Positions 48,742-60,663 of a DNA stretch of 64,000 bases are shown in pieces. Both the position numbers and the translations under genes were made by a program. Source of the stretch: Datura wrightii (taxonomy: Eukaryota > Streptophyta > Magnoliopsida > Solanales > Solanaceae); NCBI GenBank assembly GCA_035772735.1, contig JASDFA010000019.1, positions 67,680,001 to 67,744,000 of the forward strand, given 5' to 3'. Below the pieces are notes generated by a model. It saw only the letters and a program-made list of their open reading frames with translations. It made no database searches and was not told the DNA's origin. Each line of letters starts with the position of its first letter. Position 1 is the stretch's first letter.

Positions 48742-51505
48742 TGTTATACCCCGTAGAATTCCCGGCACTTAGATGACCTATTCGCACGTTGGTTAAGAAT
48801 ATTTGAAAGCCATACGTGCTAGGGAAAGGCCCGGGAAGAGATCGGACGAGAAACCTGTCGAACCATCGCGGGAGGAGCCGAGGCAGAGCCCCTCCGCGAT
48901 GGCAGCGTGTCACGGAGGTGAGGCCTCCGCGATGGCTCCGTGACACGTTGCCTGTGTCCAGGCCCAAGTATATAAAGCCCCACTTCGGTTTAAACTCATT
49001 TAATATCTTATAATTTCCAGAACCCGCAGCTAAACAGAGGAAAACGAAGGGGGATTAAATATTTTCGTCCGATTACGCTGCCAAACGCTGCCCAAACCCA
49101 AATTAATCCTAGATACCAAGGTATTTAGCAGCAGAGAGCATTTCTACGGAGTTAGTTTTGCGAAAAACGGCCGACGAATCGGCGAGCCGCCGAACTAAAG
49201 TAAGTAGAATTGCTCTAAATTAATGTCTATGTGTTCCTAGCTGAGAAGTAAATAATTCTCCCTTCTGGGACGCTGGAAAATAGCGAGTTTTTGACCGTCT
49301 TTCGATAAGCCTAAGTTTAGGCTATAAATTATATCGAAAGTAACGTCGCTCTTTATAATAATGTTGTATTTAGTATTGATTGACGTATTTATGAATGCAG
49401 TTGGGAGAAAATAGTTGAAGTACCGGCCGAGCCTCGTCCGACGGACGAATAGTCGAAGATAAGGTATGTAAAGTTAGTTTTCTTCGGCAAGTTAAGTAAT
49501 ATCAGTATAGCGTAATAAATTACGGACCAGTAGAATGTTCAGAAGTCGAGTATTGCGTTATTATGAATGGTGGTACGATGTGAGAAACATTGAGTTGTAA
49601 TGTGTATGAAACCTAACGGTATGAAATAGATTCTAACGCAAGCGTTAGAGATTACCCAGTATATTCAATGTATGATGTAATATGCCATGTTAAGATATTG
49701 TTGTGTTCAGCTGAAACCCCGTGAAGTAGTACAGTATCCGTAAAGCACTTCAGAAATAGAATAGCAGACTAAAATGAAGTTCAGAAAGCATGTCAGGATT
49801 AGTAAATCCTGTTACTATAGAAAGTTAGTATACAGCGTAGTCTAGCAGAAAGATTATATTCGTACATACATATATAGTATTTCCAGCCTCAGCATGTATT
49901 AAGTATGTACTTATTTCTATCATTAGTCCAGCATATAGTGTACACAGAGACTTAGTAAACAGCAGAATTTTCAGCAGAAACATTACCTTATAGCATTTGC
50001 TCAGTACAGCCCGGCAGGAGACTATGTTCATATTTATACATCTTTACCTGCCTCAGCACGTATTAAATACGTACAGATTACTATCAGTAGCCCAGCATGT
50101 GATATATATAATACTTTATCCCTATTAGCCTCAGCATGTTAGATACCCAGACAGTATTACCAGTTGAGACCGTTGTATTGTTTGGGGTTGGATTACCTAG
50201 CATCCATGACCGCCCAGGGTTAATAGCTGTATCGACTCATCCGCCAGAGGACGAGGATACGTCACTCTACAGAGTGGCATGCCGTCTCGCCAGGGGACGA
50301 AGATGGGATGCCAGTTTTTCCCCATATTTGTGCCTTGATCGGCCCTTACACACCCCAGTCGAGCGGATACGCCCGGGTGCAGATTCAGGAGTCCTCTGGA
50401 CTCAGATGCAGTTATAGTCAGGGGCTTAGCGAGCCCAAGTGCATACCCAGGGGACCGGCAGGATGCTTACAGCCAGTGTAGGAGATGGGTTGACCGGGGT
50501 AGGGGTATAGATTCTGTGTTGATTGTACCTCCCGGCTTATGGGGGCCGGGTAAGGTTGTGTATGCCATGTTATGTTATGTATGTTACGTTATAATACAGT
50601 AGATACGAGCAGATTAGTAGTAGAATGATACGTCTCCAGGTATGATTCCTACTCCCTTCAGTATGATTAAGAACAGGTACGATCTACACCATCAGACAGT
50701 TATCTACTCCTTCTTATTTCAGTTTTGACAGTTATGTTATTGATTGCAGATATCCCTTCAGTTCTTACAGATTCAGTTATCTCCTACTATTCAGGATTTT
50801 TAGCTATATTACTTGTATTCAGCTGTATTCAGTTTGCTTTACATACTCAGTACCAGCGGTACTGACGCCCAGTGGGGCGCTGTATTACTTGCCTGCAGGT
50901 ACCCATAGACGCGCAGGCGATACCACGTGATCCCCATCATCGGTTGAATATTCAGCTCCTGTCATCCGGAGACTGAATTTCTAGAGGTGTAGTTCAGTTC
51001 CTTTTGTTGTACAGTACGGGTAGGTCGGGGCCCTGTCCTGATCATTTCTATTATCCTTCTTAGAGGCTTGTAGTCTGTTTATATTCCCTGTGGTCAGATG
51101 AGCCGGTCGTGAGAGGCCGTGCAGTTGTATAGTTGCCTTTACTACTTCTTTCTTTTGTGATGGCCGTGTGGGGCCATAGTTTACCAGTAGTGGTGACCTT
51201 GCCGGTCACGTAGCTTTTCAGTATGTTATGCTTGAGTTTGCAGATAACTAGACAGCATGGTGGCCTTGTCAGCCCGCATAGGTTCCCCTGAATTACCTTG
51301 TTTCTGGTCAGCTGTAATACAGGTACAGAAGGCTATAGGCCAATGGGCCGGGGGCTGTATTTACAGCCGCTATATAGCCCTTTGTTTCCAGAAATTTGAG
51401 CTAGAGCCAGCCAGGCGCCAGATGCGCCCAGGCTTAACAGTTCAGCAGGTCAGGTCTTAGTAGGGCACCAGGTGCCAGTCATACCCCCCAAGGTGGGGCG
51501 TGACA
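48742..51505 (+). mobile_element. 3' LTR of element C
   Basis: 2,764 bp, gap-free match to the 5' LTR. Contains the palindromic module at 48906-48947, TATA box at 48969-48977 and the hairpin at 50848-50864. Followed by target duplication CATCT. Confidence 0.97.
48906..48947 (+). promoter_or_regulatory. GC-rich palindromic module, element C 3' LTR
   Basis: Identical arms and spacing to the 5' LTR copy at 40874-40915. Confidence 0.75.
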
Positions 51506-51510
51506 CATCT

Positions 51511-52465
51511 ACATCCCGTACATGCAAGCCATGTACTGATCATCACGAGCATGTCGCTTGGCAAGTGTAAGAACAGGCCCGTGGGTGGTGTCGGGTGCCT
51601 TATTTTTAGTAACATCTAAGGCCCGCCGCTCCATTTGCGGGATATAATCAAGGGCCTCTTCCTCAACATCTAGGCCCCTCAGGAATGTGGTGAGTAGCCC
51701 ACCAAATCCGTATCTATGCCTCTAATGCAACCGGGCTCTTTTCATGGCGGAGATAATCACCGCCCCCACGTTGATCTCCAGCCCTTTCATCAGGGGGTAC
51801 ACCAGGCATACACGATCCCGGGTAACATCTGTCATATGTACCCCCGGGATTAGGCAGGAATAGATGATCTTTAGCTATATTTTGGCTTCCCTGTTCATCT
51901 GTGAATAAGGCAAAGTCTGATGGTAGCCCCTCTCCTTGTGTCTGCTCCATCTAGTTGTCGATCGGGTCCCACACAAGGTGCGTCTGATGTCCGCATACGG
52001 TGGGGTAATGTTCAACTATCGAAGAACGTGGGCGTCTATGTCCCGCACCCCTATGATAGCATTGAGGTGGTGGGGCTCAAATGTGACTATTTGCCCTCTG
52101 ATTTTTATCGTGTGACTTCTGGGTGTCGGGTTCCAGTTGGAATAGAATTCTCGAATTAGGTGCAGGTTGCATTCCTTGGGCTCTTCAAAGATGAACTTGA
52201 GCCCGGCTGCCTCGATCCGGTGTACAATCCTAGGGAACTCTCGTGCCAACGATTCCCGTGCTATATGTTCCTCGGGGAAGTACTTGCTTTCTTTGTGCTT
52301 TGCGTACCACTTCTTCCCCTCATCCGTCACCCACCTAGTTCCATATTGGCGGCGTTGGCCGCGTGGAACCGCTGGTGCTGCTGGGACTACTGTGCCCAGT
52401 CTGATTCGCTTTCTTCCGGCGCCAGATGTTGATGCGCCTTTCCTTTTTTCTTGCCTGCTTGCCAT
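51511..52465 (-). pseudogene. Element B downstream ORF, PF20167-like, N-terminal part
   Basis: The ATG at 52465 (minus strand) starts MASRQEKRKGAS, a basic Lys and Arg-rich N-terminus that could be a nuclear signal. The domain then shows KYFPEEHIARESLA, FIFEEPKECNLHLIREFY, TIKIRGQIVTFEPHHLN and, after a stop at 52016, YADIRRTLCG and MKGLEINVG. Further stops lie near 51890, 51740 and 51530. The frame continues across element C into 40444-40704. Homology to the plant 'putative plant transposon protein' domain is from memory of the family; the biochemical role is unknown. An acceptor-like TTGACAG precedes the ATG. Confidence 0.82.
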
Positions 52466-53364
52466 TTTACCTGTCAACCCAAGTAGACAAGATCAATGTT
52501 AAGCCAATGAATATTAACTTCGACTAAGGTCGGGTTAAGCTAGGCTACCCCACACTTAGTCCTTAGCTACAGTTACAACATACCGGCAAGATCATGCTTA
52601 TTTGCACAAACAAACAACCAACTATACAAACATGCTTAGTGCATACGAAGAATTCGATGGTATATATACTATGTACTACTCAGACTTCGTACAGCTAACC
52701 ACAATCATTACCATCGACAACCTTTTAATCCATCGCACTTAGCAAGGAAAAAAATAAAGAAACGAAAACAACAAGAATTTATCTACACGAACCTATACAA
52801 CCAACCCAATTCTTGCAAATTTCAATATTCCCCTAACCCGAGAATCCGTCGATCTTTTAACATGATAACAACTAGCACATCAACTCATCTCACTCAACAT
52901 GTACATCCCGGCATGAATTTCACAAGTTCACTACATTTTTCCACTTCAAATTCAAAAACAAGCCCTAGAAATGATGATATCAAGAAAATTAGATTAAATT
53001 ATGCAATTAACGAGTTCAAGCAATCATAATGATATTCCGAACATTCATCAACAACAATTCAATGGAATTCATGATTAATTTCTACTTAGGGCAAACTTAG
53101 CTCACCTCACATGCTCAATATAGAAGAAAATCAACAAGAAATGAGATGGAATTGAAGAACATACCTTGAAGTTGAAGAATTGAAGAAAACTCAATGATTT
53201 TCTTGGCCTATTCCGTGTCACGTTGAAGGGGATGGGTTTTAGGGAGTTTGGTCGCGGAGTGAGTGAAAAATAAGGAAAAGTGAGGGGGTTTCGGGGTTTA
53301 AAAGTGGGAAAATCGCGCTGGTCACCCGGCGACCCGGTGTGACCCGTCGCAATATACACGGCAA

Positions 53365-53406
53365 CGTGTCACGGAGTGCATCGCGGTGCACTGCCTCAGT
53401 GACACG
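53365..53406 (-). promoter_or_regulatory. Internal palindromic GC-rich module 1, element B
   Basis: CGTGTCACGGAGTGCATCG ... CAGTGACACG, the same module as in the LTRs but located between protease and the downstream ORF. Confidence 0.6.
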
Positions 53407-53462
53407 GAGCTGTCGCGAGCCTGTTCTGGAATTTTTTTAAAAAATTCGGATTTATACCTCAA

Positions 53463-53504
53463 CGTGTCACGGAGGGTAACGCGGAGGTCCTCCTCCGTGA
53501 CACG
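53463..53504 (-). promoter_or_regulatory. Internal palindromic GC-rich module 2, element B
   Basis: CGTGTCACGGAGG ... CTCCGTGACACG, about 98 bp from module 1. The pair is also present in element A (58422 and 58517). Confidence 0.6.
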
Positions 53505-53940
53505 GAGCTATCGCCCTAGCTCACTGTTTTGCCACTTTTTATTGATTTTCATACCTCGAATTTTCCTTTGCGATTCCGTGCATATTTTCCTCCGTTTGAC
53601 CTAAAATTCATCTCACTACACGAAATTGGTTAGAATTATAGGTTTCACTCTAAATAAAAATAAAAACAAAAACAAAAACTAAAAATTTTGTTTTTAATCA
53701 AGAAAAAGAAAAAGAAAAATCTATTCACACTTTACAAAGAAAATTTTTTTTCACGGGTTGCCTCCCGTGTAGCGCCTGGTTTACCGTTGCGGCTCGACGT
53801 CATTAAGCTCAGTTGTCCTCTAGGGTGATGGATGATTTCTCTCGATCACCGTCCTCCCCCCAGTAGTTCTTACACCATTCCGGTGGTTTTCCCAATAACT
53901 CTCGTGAATCCTTCCTCTGCTCATCCTCGCCTTAATCAAT

Positions 53941-56190
53941 CACATTGATCACCGAGAGTTCTTCGTGCACCATCGGGAGCTTGGGTGCCTTGTACACATC
54001 GAACACCTTCACCTTGTCGTGTGCTCGCATTGTTAGCTACCCCGCAGCTACGTCAATCAGTGCTTTCCCGGTTGCCAAGAAGGGACGTCCCAAAATAAAT
54101 GGGACTTCCGCGTTTGGTTCAAATTCCAGCACGACAAAATCTACCGGGAAAATCAGGGAGCCAACTTGCACCAGAACGTCCTCCACAATGCCATCAGGTC
54201 TGGCTAAGGACCGATCCGCCAATTACAAGATCACTGTTGTGGGTCTAGGACTACCTAGACCCAGCTTTTTGAATACCGATGACGACATCAAATTTATGCT
54301 CGCTCCCAAATCACACAATCCACGAGCTCGGATACTCTGCCCAATAGTAATCTGTATAGTAAAGCTCCCAGGGTCATTGAGCTTTGTGGGCAGTCAGTTT
54401 TGAATCCTGGAAGTGCACTCCTCCGTTAGAGCCACCGTAGCATACTCAGTCAACCGACTTTTGTTTGCCACGATGTCCTTTATATACTTGGCATATTTCG
54501 GCACTCCCTGCAAAACATCAACAAGAGGTAAGTTAATATGTACCTGTTTCATCACCTCCATGAATTTCTTGAAACACGCCTCCTCCTTGTGTTTCTTTAA
54601 TCGTTGAGGGAACGGGGGTGGTGGTCTTTCTGATTCATCTTCCTTAGTCTTCCCCCTCTCAGTACTTTTCTCCCTCTCGACTTCTGCTGCTCCCAATTGT
54701 TGAGGTGGTATTTCTAGTTCCACCTCTTTTAGCTGCAAACCACTCCTTGTGGTCACTGCATTCACCTGCTTGGTATTGGGATCTGTGTCGCTCGGAAGTC
54801 CTCCTCTAGGCCTGGCGTTTTGGGCTCCAGCATATTGCCCAAATTGATATTCAAGTGCCTTGGTAGCTAACTGGTTGTTTTTCACTTCAGCTGCCAATTT
54901 CACATAGTCAGCCTGCAATTGAGCTTGGTTAGCTATCATGGTCTTGAACATCTCCTCAATGTTGGGTGATGGTGGTGGAGGAGGTGCATTGTTGTTTCTG
55001 AATTGTGCTTGATAATTCTGCTGCCCTCCTTGGTTCCTTTGCACACCCTAACCCGAACTTTGCCCCTGATGGTTGTTGCTACCCTAGGAGAAATTCGGGT
55101 GATTCCTCTAATTGGAATTGTAGCTATTACCATGCTGTTGGTGGTTGTTCCTTTGCACATTTCCCACAAAGTTTACCGAGTCACGATTTTCTTTACAACA
55201 CTCAGCTGAGTACTCACTGCTTCCGCACACTTCACACCACATCTGCTGCACTGCATTCACTGGGGCTTGGGGCTGGTTCATTGTCATGTTGCTGAAGTGG
55301 GTGTTAAGTTGATTTTGTAATGCAGCTATCTGTGCAGCAATAGCTGTAAACCCATCCACTTCTAGCACTCCTGCTACTTTCCTTGTCCCGCCTCTTGATG
55401 AATCAGCATTCCATTCCGGATTGCCCTGCGAAATACGGTTCAACAAGGTATACAGCTCCTCATAAGTTTTCTCCAGTGCTTGTCCCCCAGCTGTTGAGTC
55501 TAGCAATATTTCTGTATGGGGTTCCAAACCCTCTATAAAAGTATGCACCAGCACATCATTGGACTGATGATGATGAGGACAATCCCACAATATGGACTTG
55601 AATCTCTCCCAAGCCTGATATAAATTCTCTCCCTCCCTCTGTTTGAAACTTAGAATTTGACTTCTAAGTCTTGCTGTTTTACCGGAGGGAAAAAATCGTA
55701 TCAAGAATTTCCTCGCAAGATCATCCCACGTACAAATAGAATTCGGTGGCTCAGCTTTCAACCACCTCTTGGCTTCTCCCAATAGTGAAAATGGGAACAA
55801 TGTAAGCCGGACATAATCTGATGACACTCCAGCCGAGATGTAAGTGTCACTTATCTCCAAAAAATTTGGAGATGCTGCTGTGGATCTTCATGAGGGAGAC
55901 CTGTAAACTGCCCGCTAGTGTGCAACAATTGCACCATATTCTGCTTAAGTTCGAACCTCCCTCCTGGCTCAGGTTTGCGGATGCTAGATGTGATATTATT
56001 AGCATGTGGGATTGCCACCCCGCGAACCGGCCGAGCTGCTACTTCTTCGGGCACTAACATTGCCCGTACTACCGATGGATTCTGTTGTTGCTCCATGATT
56101 GTCTGTCTGAGCAACTGCAGCTTTCTTTCTAGAGCTTCTCTCCGCTTACTATGAAATATTCTTTCTGGCTCTATATACGAGTCCACCAGC
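53941..56190 (-). pseudogene. gag: Athila-type Gag and protease, element B
   Basis: Minus-strand frame from about 56190. A basic and coiled-coil N-terminal part (RREALERKLQLLRQTIMEQ) is followed by a 1-nt deletion near 55855, then the capsid domain 55850-55450 (LFPFSLLGEAKRWL, TWDDLARKFL, FFPSGKTARLRSQI), CCHC zinc knuckle near 55235-55195, Asn and Gln-rich segment, and coiled coil 54970-54830. The protease is at 54330-54030 with intact LCDLGASINLM, VPFILGRPFLATG and ALIDVAAG. Stops near 55105, 55085, 55050, 54393, 54220 and 54035. The frame ends after the protease tail near 53830 and is not followed by RT. Confidence 0.9.
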
Positions 56191-56316
56191 TCCTTGTCTC
56201 TTGCCAGTGTTTAACAGAGATTAAATCTGCAAAATACAGGCTAAGACCAAGTTGTCAACGCTAAGAGAATAAAAATACAGTAAATTAACACTTAAGATAA
56301 ATTCACCAATTGCCAA

Positions 56317-56334
56317 TCCCCGGCAACGGCGCCA
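56317..56334 (-). other. Primer binding site of element B (Asp tRNA)
   Basis: The complement strand reads TGGCGCCGTTGCCGGGGA, a perfect 18-base Asp tRNA-type site next to the 5' LTR. Confidence 0.92.
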
Positions 56335-56340
56335 AAAACG

Positions 56341-57749
56341 TGTTCGGTCATTTGTTGGGTATATAACTACACGCAAGTGCATGTGGTCGAACAAGTAGTA
56401 AAGTGGCTTAAGTAAGCCAAGTATCGATCCCATAGGGACTGGGATGAAGTGCAATCTGCTCAACTGTACTATATTTTAATTCTAAAAATGCAGACAACAG
56501 CGTAACCAAAAGTTTGATATTTTGATTTATAATTTTTACGCTAAATCTAAAAAAACTATCTAATGTGAGTCTGAACTATGAATGAGAGCATGCTGAGGTT
56601 AAACAAACATGTAATGAAATTAATTATCGACATAATTTGGTTAGTCTTTTCCTCCGGTTGCTAGTCAAGAACTATTGCCTAGAGATTAAAACTCTCGTAT
56701 TTAACCTCACTTAAGAATCATGAACCATCCACCTACATTTCTGTGCAATTCATGTTCTAGCCATACAAACCCGGTTCCTAAATTGACTAATATGACTTTC
56801 AGGTATATTTCTATCCTGAAGGTAAATCAATTCTCAATTTTTCCAAACTAAGAAAAGATCATATCCTATTAATTCACAACTTTTCAATTTCTTGCTCTCT
56901 CGAGTGAAACCGGACTTTTTGGATATACATTAATGTAGGCCACACATTAATGCAGTAAGAACAAGAATTAATAGAACAACCATGGAAGAAAAGATGAAAA
57001 ACCAATATGATCAACAATCACATTTCACTACAATTATTCATAACCTCAGCGAGAAGAGGAATTAGCCACTCATTTGTGGATTAAACATCGTTAAATGAGT
57101 GTTAAACATACAAGCAATTGAATACAAGGAGAAGGAAAGAGAGAAAAACCCTGATAATTTCGTCCACTCAACTACCTGTAACCCACGTTCTTGCTCCACC
57201 CAGTCAGAATCTTTAAAAATGAACCTAAGTGTTCTATTTATACTAGTGGGAATTTTTTCTGGAATAACAAGCAACGTGTCACGGAGTGCATCGCGGAGCA
57301 CTGCCTCCGTGACACTCTACCGACGCGGACCTTCACTGGAACTGGGGGTCCAGGAAATAAGGCCCAACGTGGCACGGCGTGCAACGTTGAGCCAGGCCAC
57401 CGTGCCACGGACCCATCGTGAACCCTCACTGGAAATTGGCTGAAAATTCCTATCCAGGCTGAAGCCTCCGCGATGGCAGCGTGACACGGCTCCATCACAG
57501 AGCCCCTTTATTTTGTGCTTTCCAATGCCTTGTCCCTTGCTCACGTCCGAGTCCAACCCCGCTCTCTTCCAACATGCATTTAAGCTTCCCAAAATTATAT
57601 TTTACCTGCAAAATAATGCTAACCATGTTGGTTAGTATAAATTCACATTTTATTACCAATTACATGAGAATGTATACACATTGATAGATAAACAAGGATA
57701 AAATTCCACATTTGAGTATCACTTAGGCATATAAATTTGCCCAAGATCA
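56341..57749 (-). mobile_element. 5' LTR of element B
   Basis: Minus-strand TGATCTTGGGC (57749) to ...CGAACA (56341), 1,409 bp. Palindromic module at 57275-57315. An 8-base gap near 56745 relative to the 3' LTR. Confidence 0.93.
57275..57315 (-). promoter_or_regulatory. GC-rich palindromic module, element B 5' LTR
   Basis: CGTGTCACGGAG ... CTCCGTGACAC, upstream of the TATA-like box on the minus strand. Confidence 0.68.
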
Positions 57750-58027
57750 TGCTGGTGTAAGTGGGCTCCCTTATCTTCTCGGTAGATTTCGTCGTGCTGG
57801 ATTTTGAGCCAGACGCGGAAGTCCCATTTATTTTGGGACGTCCCTTCTTGGTGACCGGGAAAGCGCTAATTGATGTAGCTGCAGGGCAACTAACCATGCG
57901 AGCATACGACAAGGTGGAAGTGTTTGATGTATACAAGGCTACCAAGCTCCCGACTGTGTACGAGGAACTCTCGGTGATCAACGTGATTGATCGAGCTGAT
58001 GATGCTCAGATAGTTGAATCACGATAG
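57750..58027 (+). pseudogene. Element A protease, C-terminal part
   Basis: Continuation of the protease cut by element B. After one TAA the frame reads VGSLIFSVDFVVLDF, VPFILGRPFLVTG and ALIDVAAG, then a short tail ending at a stop at 58025. In autonomous Athila elements RT would follow directly; here the next sequence is the post-pol type motif. Confidence 0.88.
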
Positions 58028-59444
58028 TTAATGGGAAAACCACCGGAGCGATGTAAGCACTACTGGGGTGAGGACGGTGGTCGAGGGAAAACGTCCATCA
58101 CCCTAGAAGATGATTGAGCTGAATGATGTCGAGCCGCGACAGTAAAATAGGAGCTACACGGGAGGCAACCCGTGAAATTTTTTTCTTTGTAAAATGTGAA
58201 TAGATTTCTTTTTCTTTTTCTTTTTTTATTAACAACAAAATTGTTAGTTTTTATTTTTATTCTTATTTTTATTTTGAGTGAATCCTATAATTCTAACCAA
58301 TTTCTTGTAGTAAGACGAACTTCAGGTTGAACGGAGGTTAAACATGCAAGGAATCACAACGGAAAATCCGAGGTATGAAAAGAATAAAAAGTGGCAAAAT
58401 AGTGAGCTAGGGCGATGGCTCCGTGTCATGGAGGAGGACCTCCGCGTTACCCTCCGTGACACGTTGAGGTGTAAAGCTGGAATTTTTAAAATTCCAGAAC
58501 ACCCACGCGATAGCTCCGTGTCATGGAGGGCATGCTCCGCGTTACCCTCCGTGAAACGTTGAGGTGTATATCGCGACGGGTCACACCGGGTCGCCGGGTG
58601 ACCCGCGTGAATTTCCCACTTTTTAACCCCGATTCCCCCTCTATTTTCCTCATTTCTCATACCCTACGCGACCAACCTCCCAAATCCCTTCCCCTCAATG
58701 TGACACGGACTTAGACCAAGAATTTAATCAAGTTTTCGTCACTTCTTCGAATTCAAGGTATGTTCTTCAACTCTATCTCAATTCTTGTCAAAATTTTTCG
58801 ATTTTGAACATGTGAGATGAGCAACACTTGCCCTAAGTAGAAATTAAGCTTAAATTCAGTTGAATTATTGGTGATTGATGTTCGGAGTATCATTGTGATT
58901 GCTTGAACTCGATAATTACATAGCTTAATCGAATTTTTGATAAAATCATAGCTAGGGCTTGACTTTGAGTTTGAGATGGAAAAATTTAGTTGAACTAGTG
59001 AAATTCATGCTAGGTTGTACATGTTGGGGGAGATGAGTCGATTGTGATAACTGTGATTATGTTAAAAGACCGACGGATTCTCGGGTTAAGGAAATTTTGG
59101 AAATTGCAAGAAATGGGTGAATTGTGGAGGATCATGTAGTTAAAATTTTTCTTTTATTTTTCCTTGCTAAGTGCTATGGGATAACATGTTATCGATAGGT
59201 AAGGATTGTGGTTAGCTGTACGAAGTCTGAGTAGTACATGAAATATATACCGTCGAATTCTCCTAAGGCACAACGCATATTTGAGTGTTGTGTTGTTTGT
59301 TTGTGTAAATAAGTATGATCTTGCCTTAATGGTATAACTTTGGCTAAGGACTAAGTGTGGGGTAGCCGAGCTTAACCCAACCTTAGTCGAAGCTAATTTT
59401 AATTGGCTTAACATTGAACTTGTCTGTTTCTTTTGACAGGAACA
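58028..59444 (+). mobile_element. Element A spacer between protease and downstream ORF
   Basis: Contains GGGAGGCAACCCG near 58160, two palindromic GC-rich modules at 58422-58453 and 58517-58558, a leader, an AAGTGTGGGGT motif near 59353, and an acceptor-like TTTCTTTTGACAG just before the ORF start. No pol remnants are seen. Confidence 0.8.
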
Positions 59445-60663
59445 ATGGCAAGCAGGTAAGACAAGGGAAAAGGCGCATCAACATCTGGCGCCGGAAGAAA
59501 AAGAATAAGACTGGGCACAGCGGTCCCAGCAGCACCAGCGGTTCCACGCGGCCAACGCCGTCAATACGAAACCAGGTGGCTGACAGAGGAGGGGAAGAAG
59601 TGGTATGCAAAGCACAAGGAGAGCAAGTACTTCCCCGAGGAACACATAGCAAGGGAACTGTTGGCACAAGAGTTCCCAAGGATTGTCTAGAGGATCGAGG
59701 CAGCCGGGCTGAACTTCATTTTTGAAGAGCCCAAGGAATGTAACTTGCAATTGATTCGGGAATTTTACACCAACTGGAACCCGACTCTCAGAAGTCACAC
59801 CATCAAAATAAGAGGGAAAATAGTCACTTTTGAGCCCCACCACCTCAATGCTATCCTAGGGGCGCGGCACAGACGCCCATGTGCTTCGACAGCTGAATAT
59901 CACTCCACCATATGCGGACATTAGACGCACTTTGTGTGGAACCCGATCAACAGCTCGGTGGAGCAGACATAAGGAGAGGGGCTACCATCAGACTTTACCT
60001 TACTCACAGATGAACAGGGAAGCCAGGATATGGCTGAAGATTGTTTGTTCCTGCCTAATCCTGGGTGTGCATATGACGGATGTAACCCGGGATCGTGTAT
60101 GCTTGGTGTACGCCCTGATGAAAGGGCTGGAGATCAATGTGGGGGTTGTGATTATCTCTGCCATGAAGAGAGCCCGCTTGCATCAATGGCACAGATACGG
60201 ATTTGGTGGATTACTCACCACATTCTTGAGGGCCCTGGATATTGAGGAAGAGGCCCTTGACTATATCCCGCAGATGGAGCGGCGGGCCTTGGATGTCACC
60301 AAAACTAAGGCACTCGACACCACCTACGGGCCAGTTCTTACACTAGCTGAGCAACATGCTCGGGATGATCAGTACATGGCTCGCATGTACGGGATACAGA
60401 TGCTCCAGCTGCGGATAGGCGGGAGGCCGGCGACAGAAGAGGAGCTATGGCAGCTCGAGCTAGACTACCCTTTTGGCGAAAATGCCAGGGCTCTATGCCG
60501 AGTGGGGCCAGCTTTTGTAGAGCCCACGGATGATGATGTCCCCACAGATGAGGAGACACGTCGTGAGGACTCCGATGTGGAGTCCGATGATGACGATGGG
60601 GGCGATTCAGACATGGGAGACGAGGCAGTAGCACCTGAGGAAGAAGTGGAGTATTTTGATTGA
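59445..60663 (+). pseudogene. Element A downstream ORF, PF20167-like
   Basis: ATG at 59445 starts the same basic N-terminus as in B, with a TAA at 59457. The domain shows KYFPEEHIARELLA, FIFEEPKECNLQLIREFY and TIKIRGKIVTFEPHHLN; then, after a stop at 59688 and a 1-nt deletion near 59868, a long clean frame 59881-60663 with ADIRRTLCG, EARIWLKIVCSCLI and MKGLEINVGVVIISAM. The C-terminus is acidic (several runs of Asp and Glu) and ends EEVEYFD. Total about 405 codons. It occupies the place of the env-like ORF of Athila but shows no signal peptide or membrane segment. Resembles the 'putative plant transposon protein' domain; activity unknown. Confidence 0.82.

Larger units (their letters stand above)
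40710..51505 (+). mobile_element. Element C: full-length Tekay/Del chromovirus
   Basis: A 10,796-bp element with two 2,764-bp LTRs, Met-tRNA primer site, polyprotein and polypurine tract, flanked by a perfect target duplication CATCT (40705-40709 and 51506-51510). It lies inside the PF20167-like ORF of B. LTRs align without gaps and differ at about 40 positions by eye (about 1.5%), making it the youngest insertion in the nest. With the commonly used plant rate of 1.3e-8 per site per year this is of the order of half a million years. Confidence 0.97.
52466..53940 (-). mobile_element. Element B spacer between protease and downstream ORF
   Basis: Noncoding. It begins (minus strand) after the protease tail with the GGGAGGCAACCCG motif near 53758, which in complete Athila elements lies after pol, then two palindromic GC-rich modules (53463-53504 and 53365-53406), then a leader with an AAGTGTGGGGT polypurine-like motif near 52550. 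No trace of RT, RNase H or integrase is present. Confidence 0.8.
37232..57749 (-). mobile_element. Element B: Athila-like retrotransposon inserted in element A
   Basis: Same family as A in opposite orientation, bounded by LTRs 37232-38649 (3') and 56341-57749 (5') and by near-matching target duplications TGTTG (37227-37231) and TGCTG (57750-57754). It lies inside the protease codons of A: GIVEDVL at the left resumes at the right with VGSLIFSVDFVVLDF. Without element C it is about 9.7 kb. It also lacks RT, RNase H and integrase. LTRs differ at roughly 4% of positions by eye. Confidence 0.93.
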
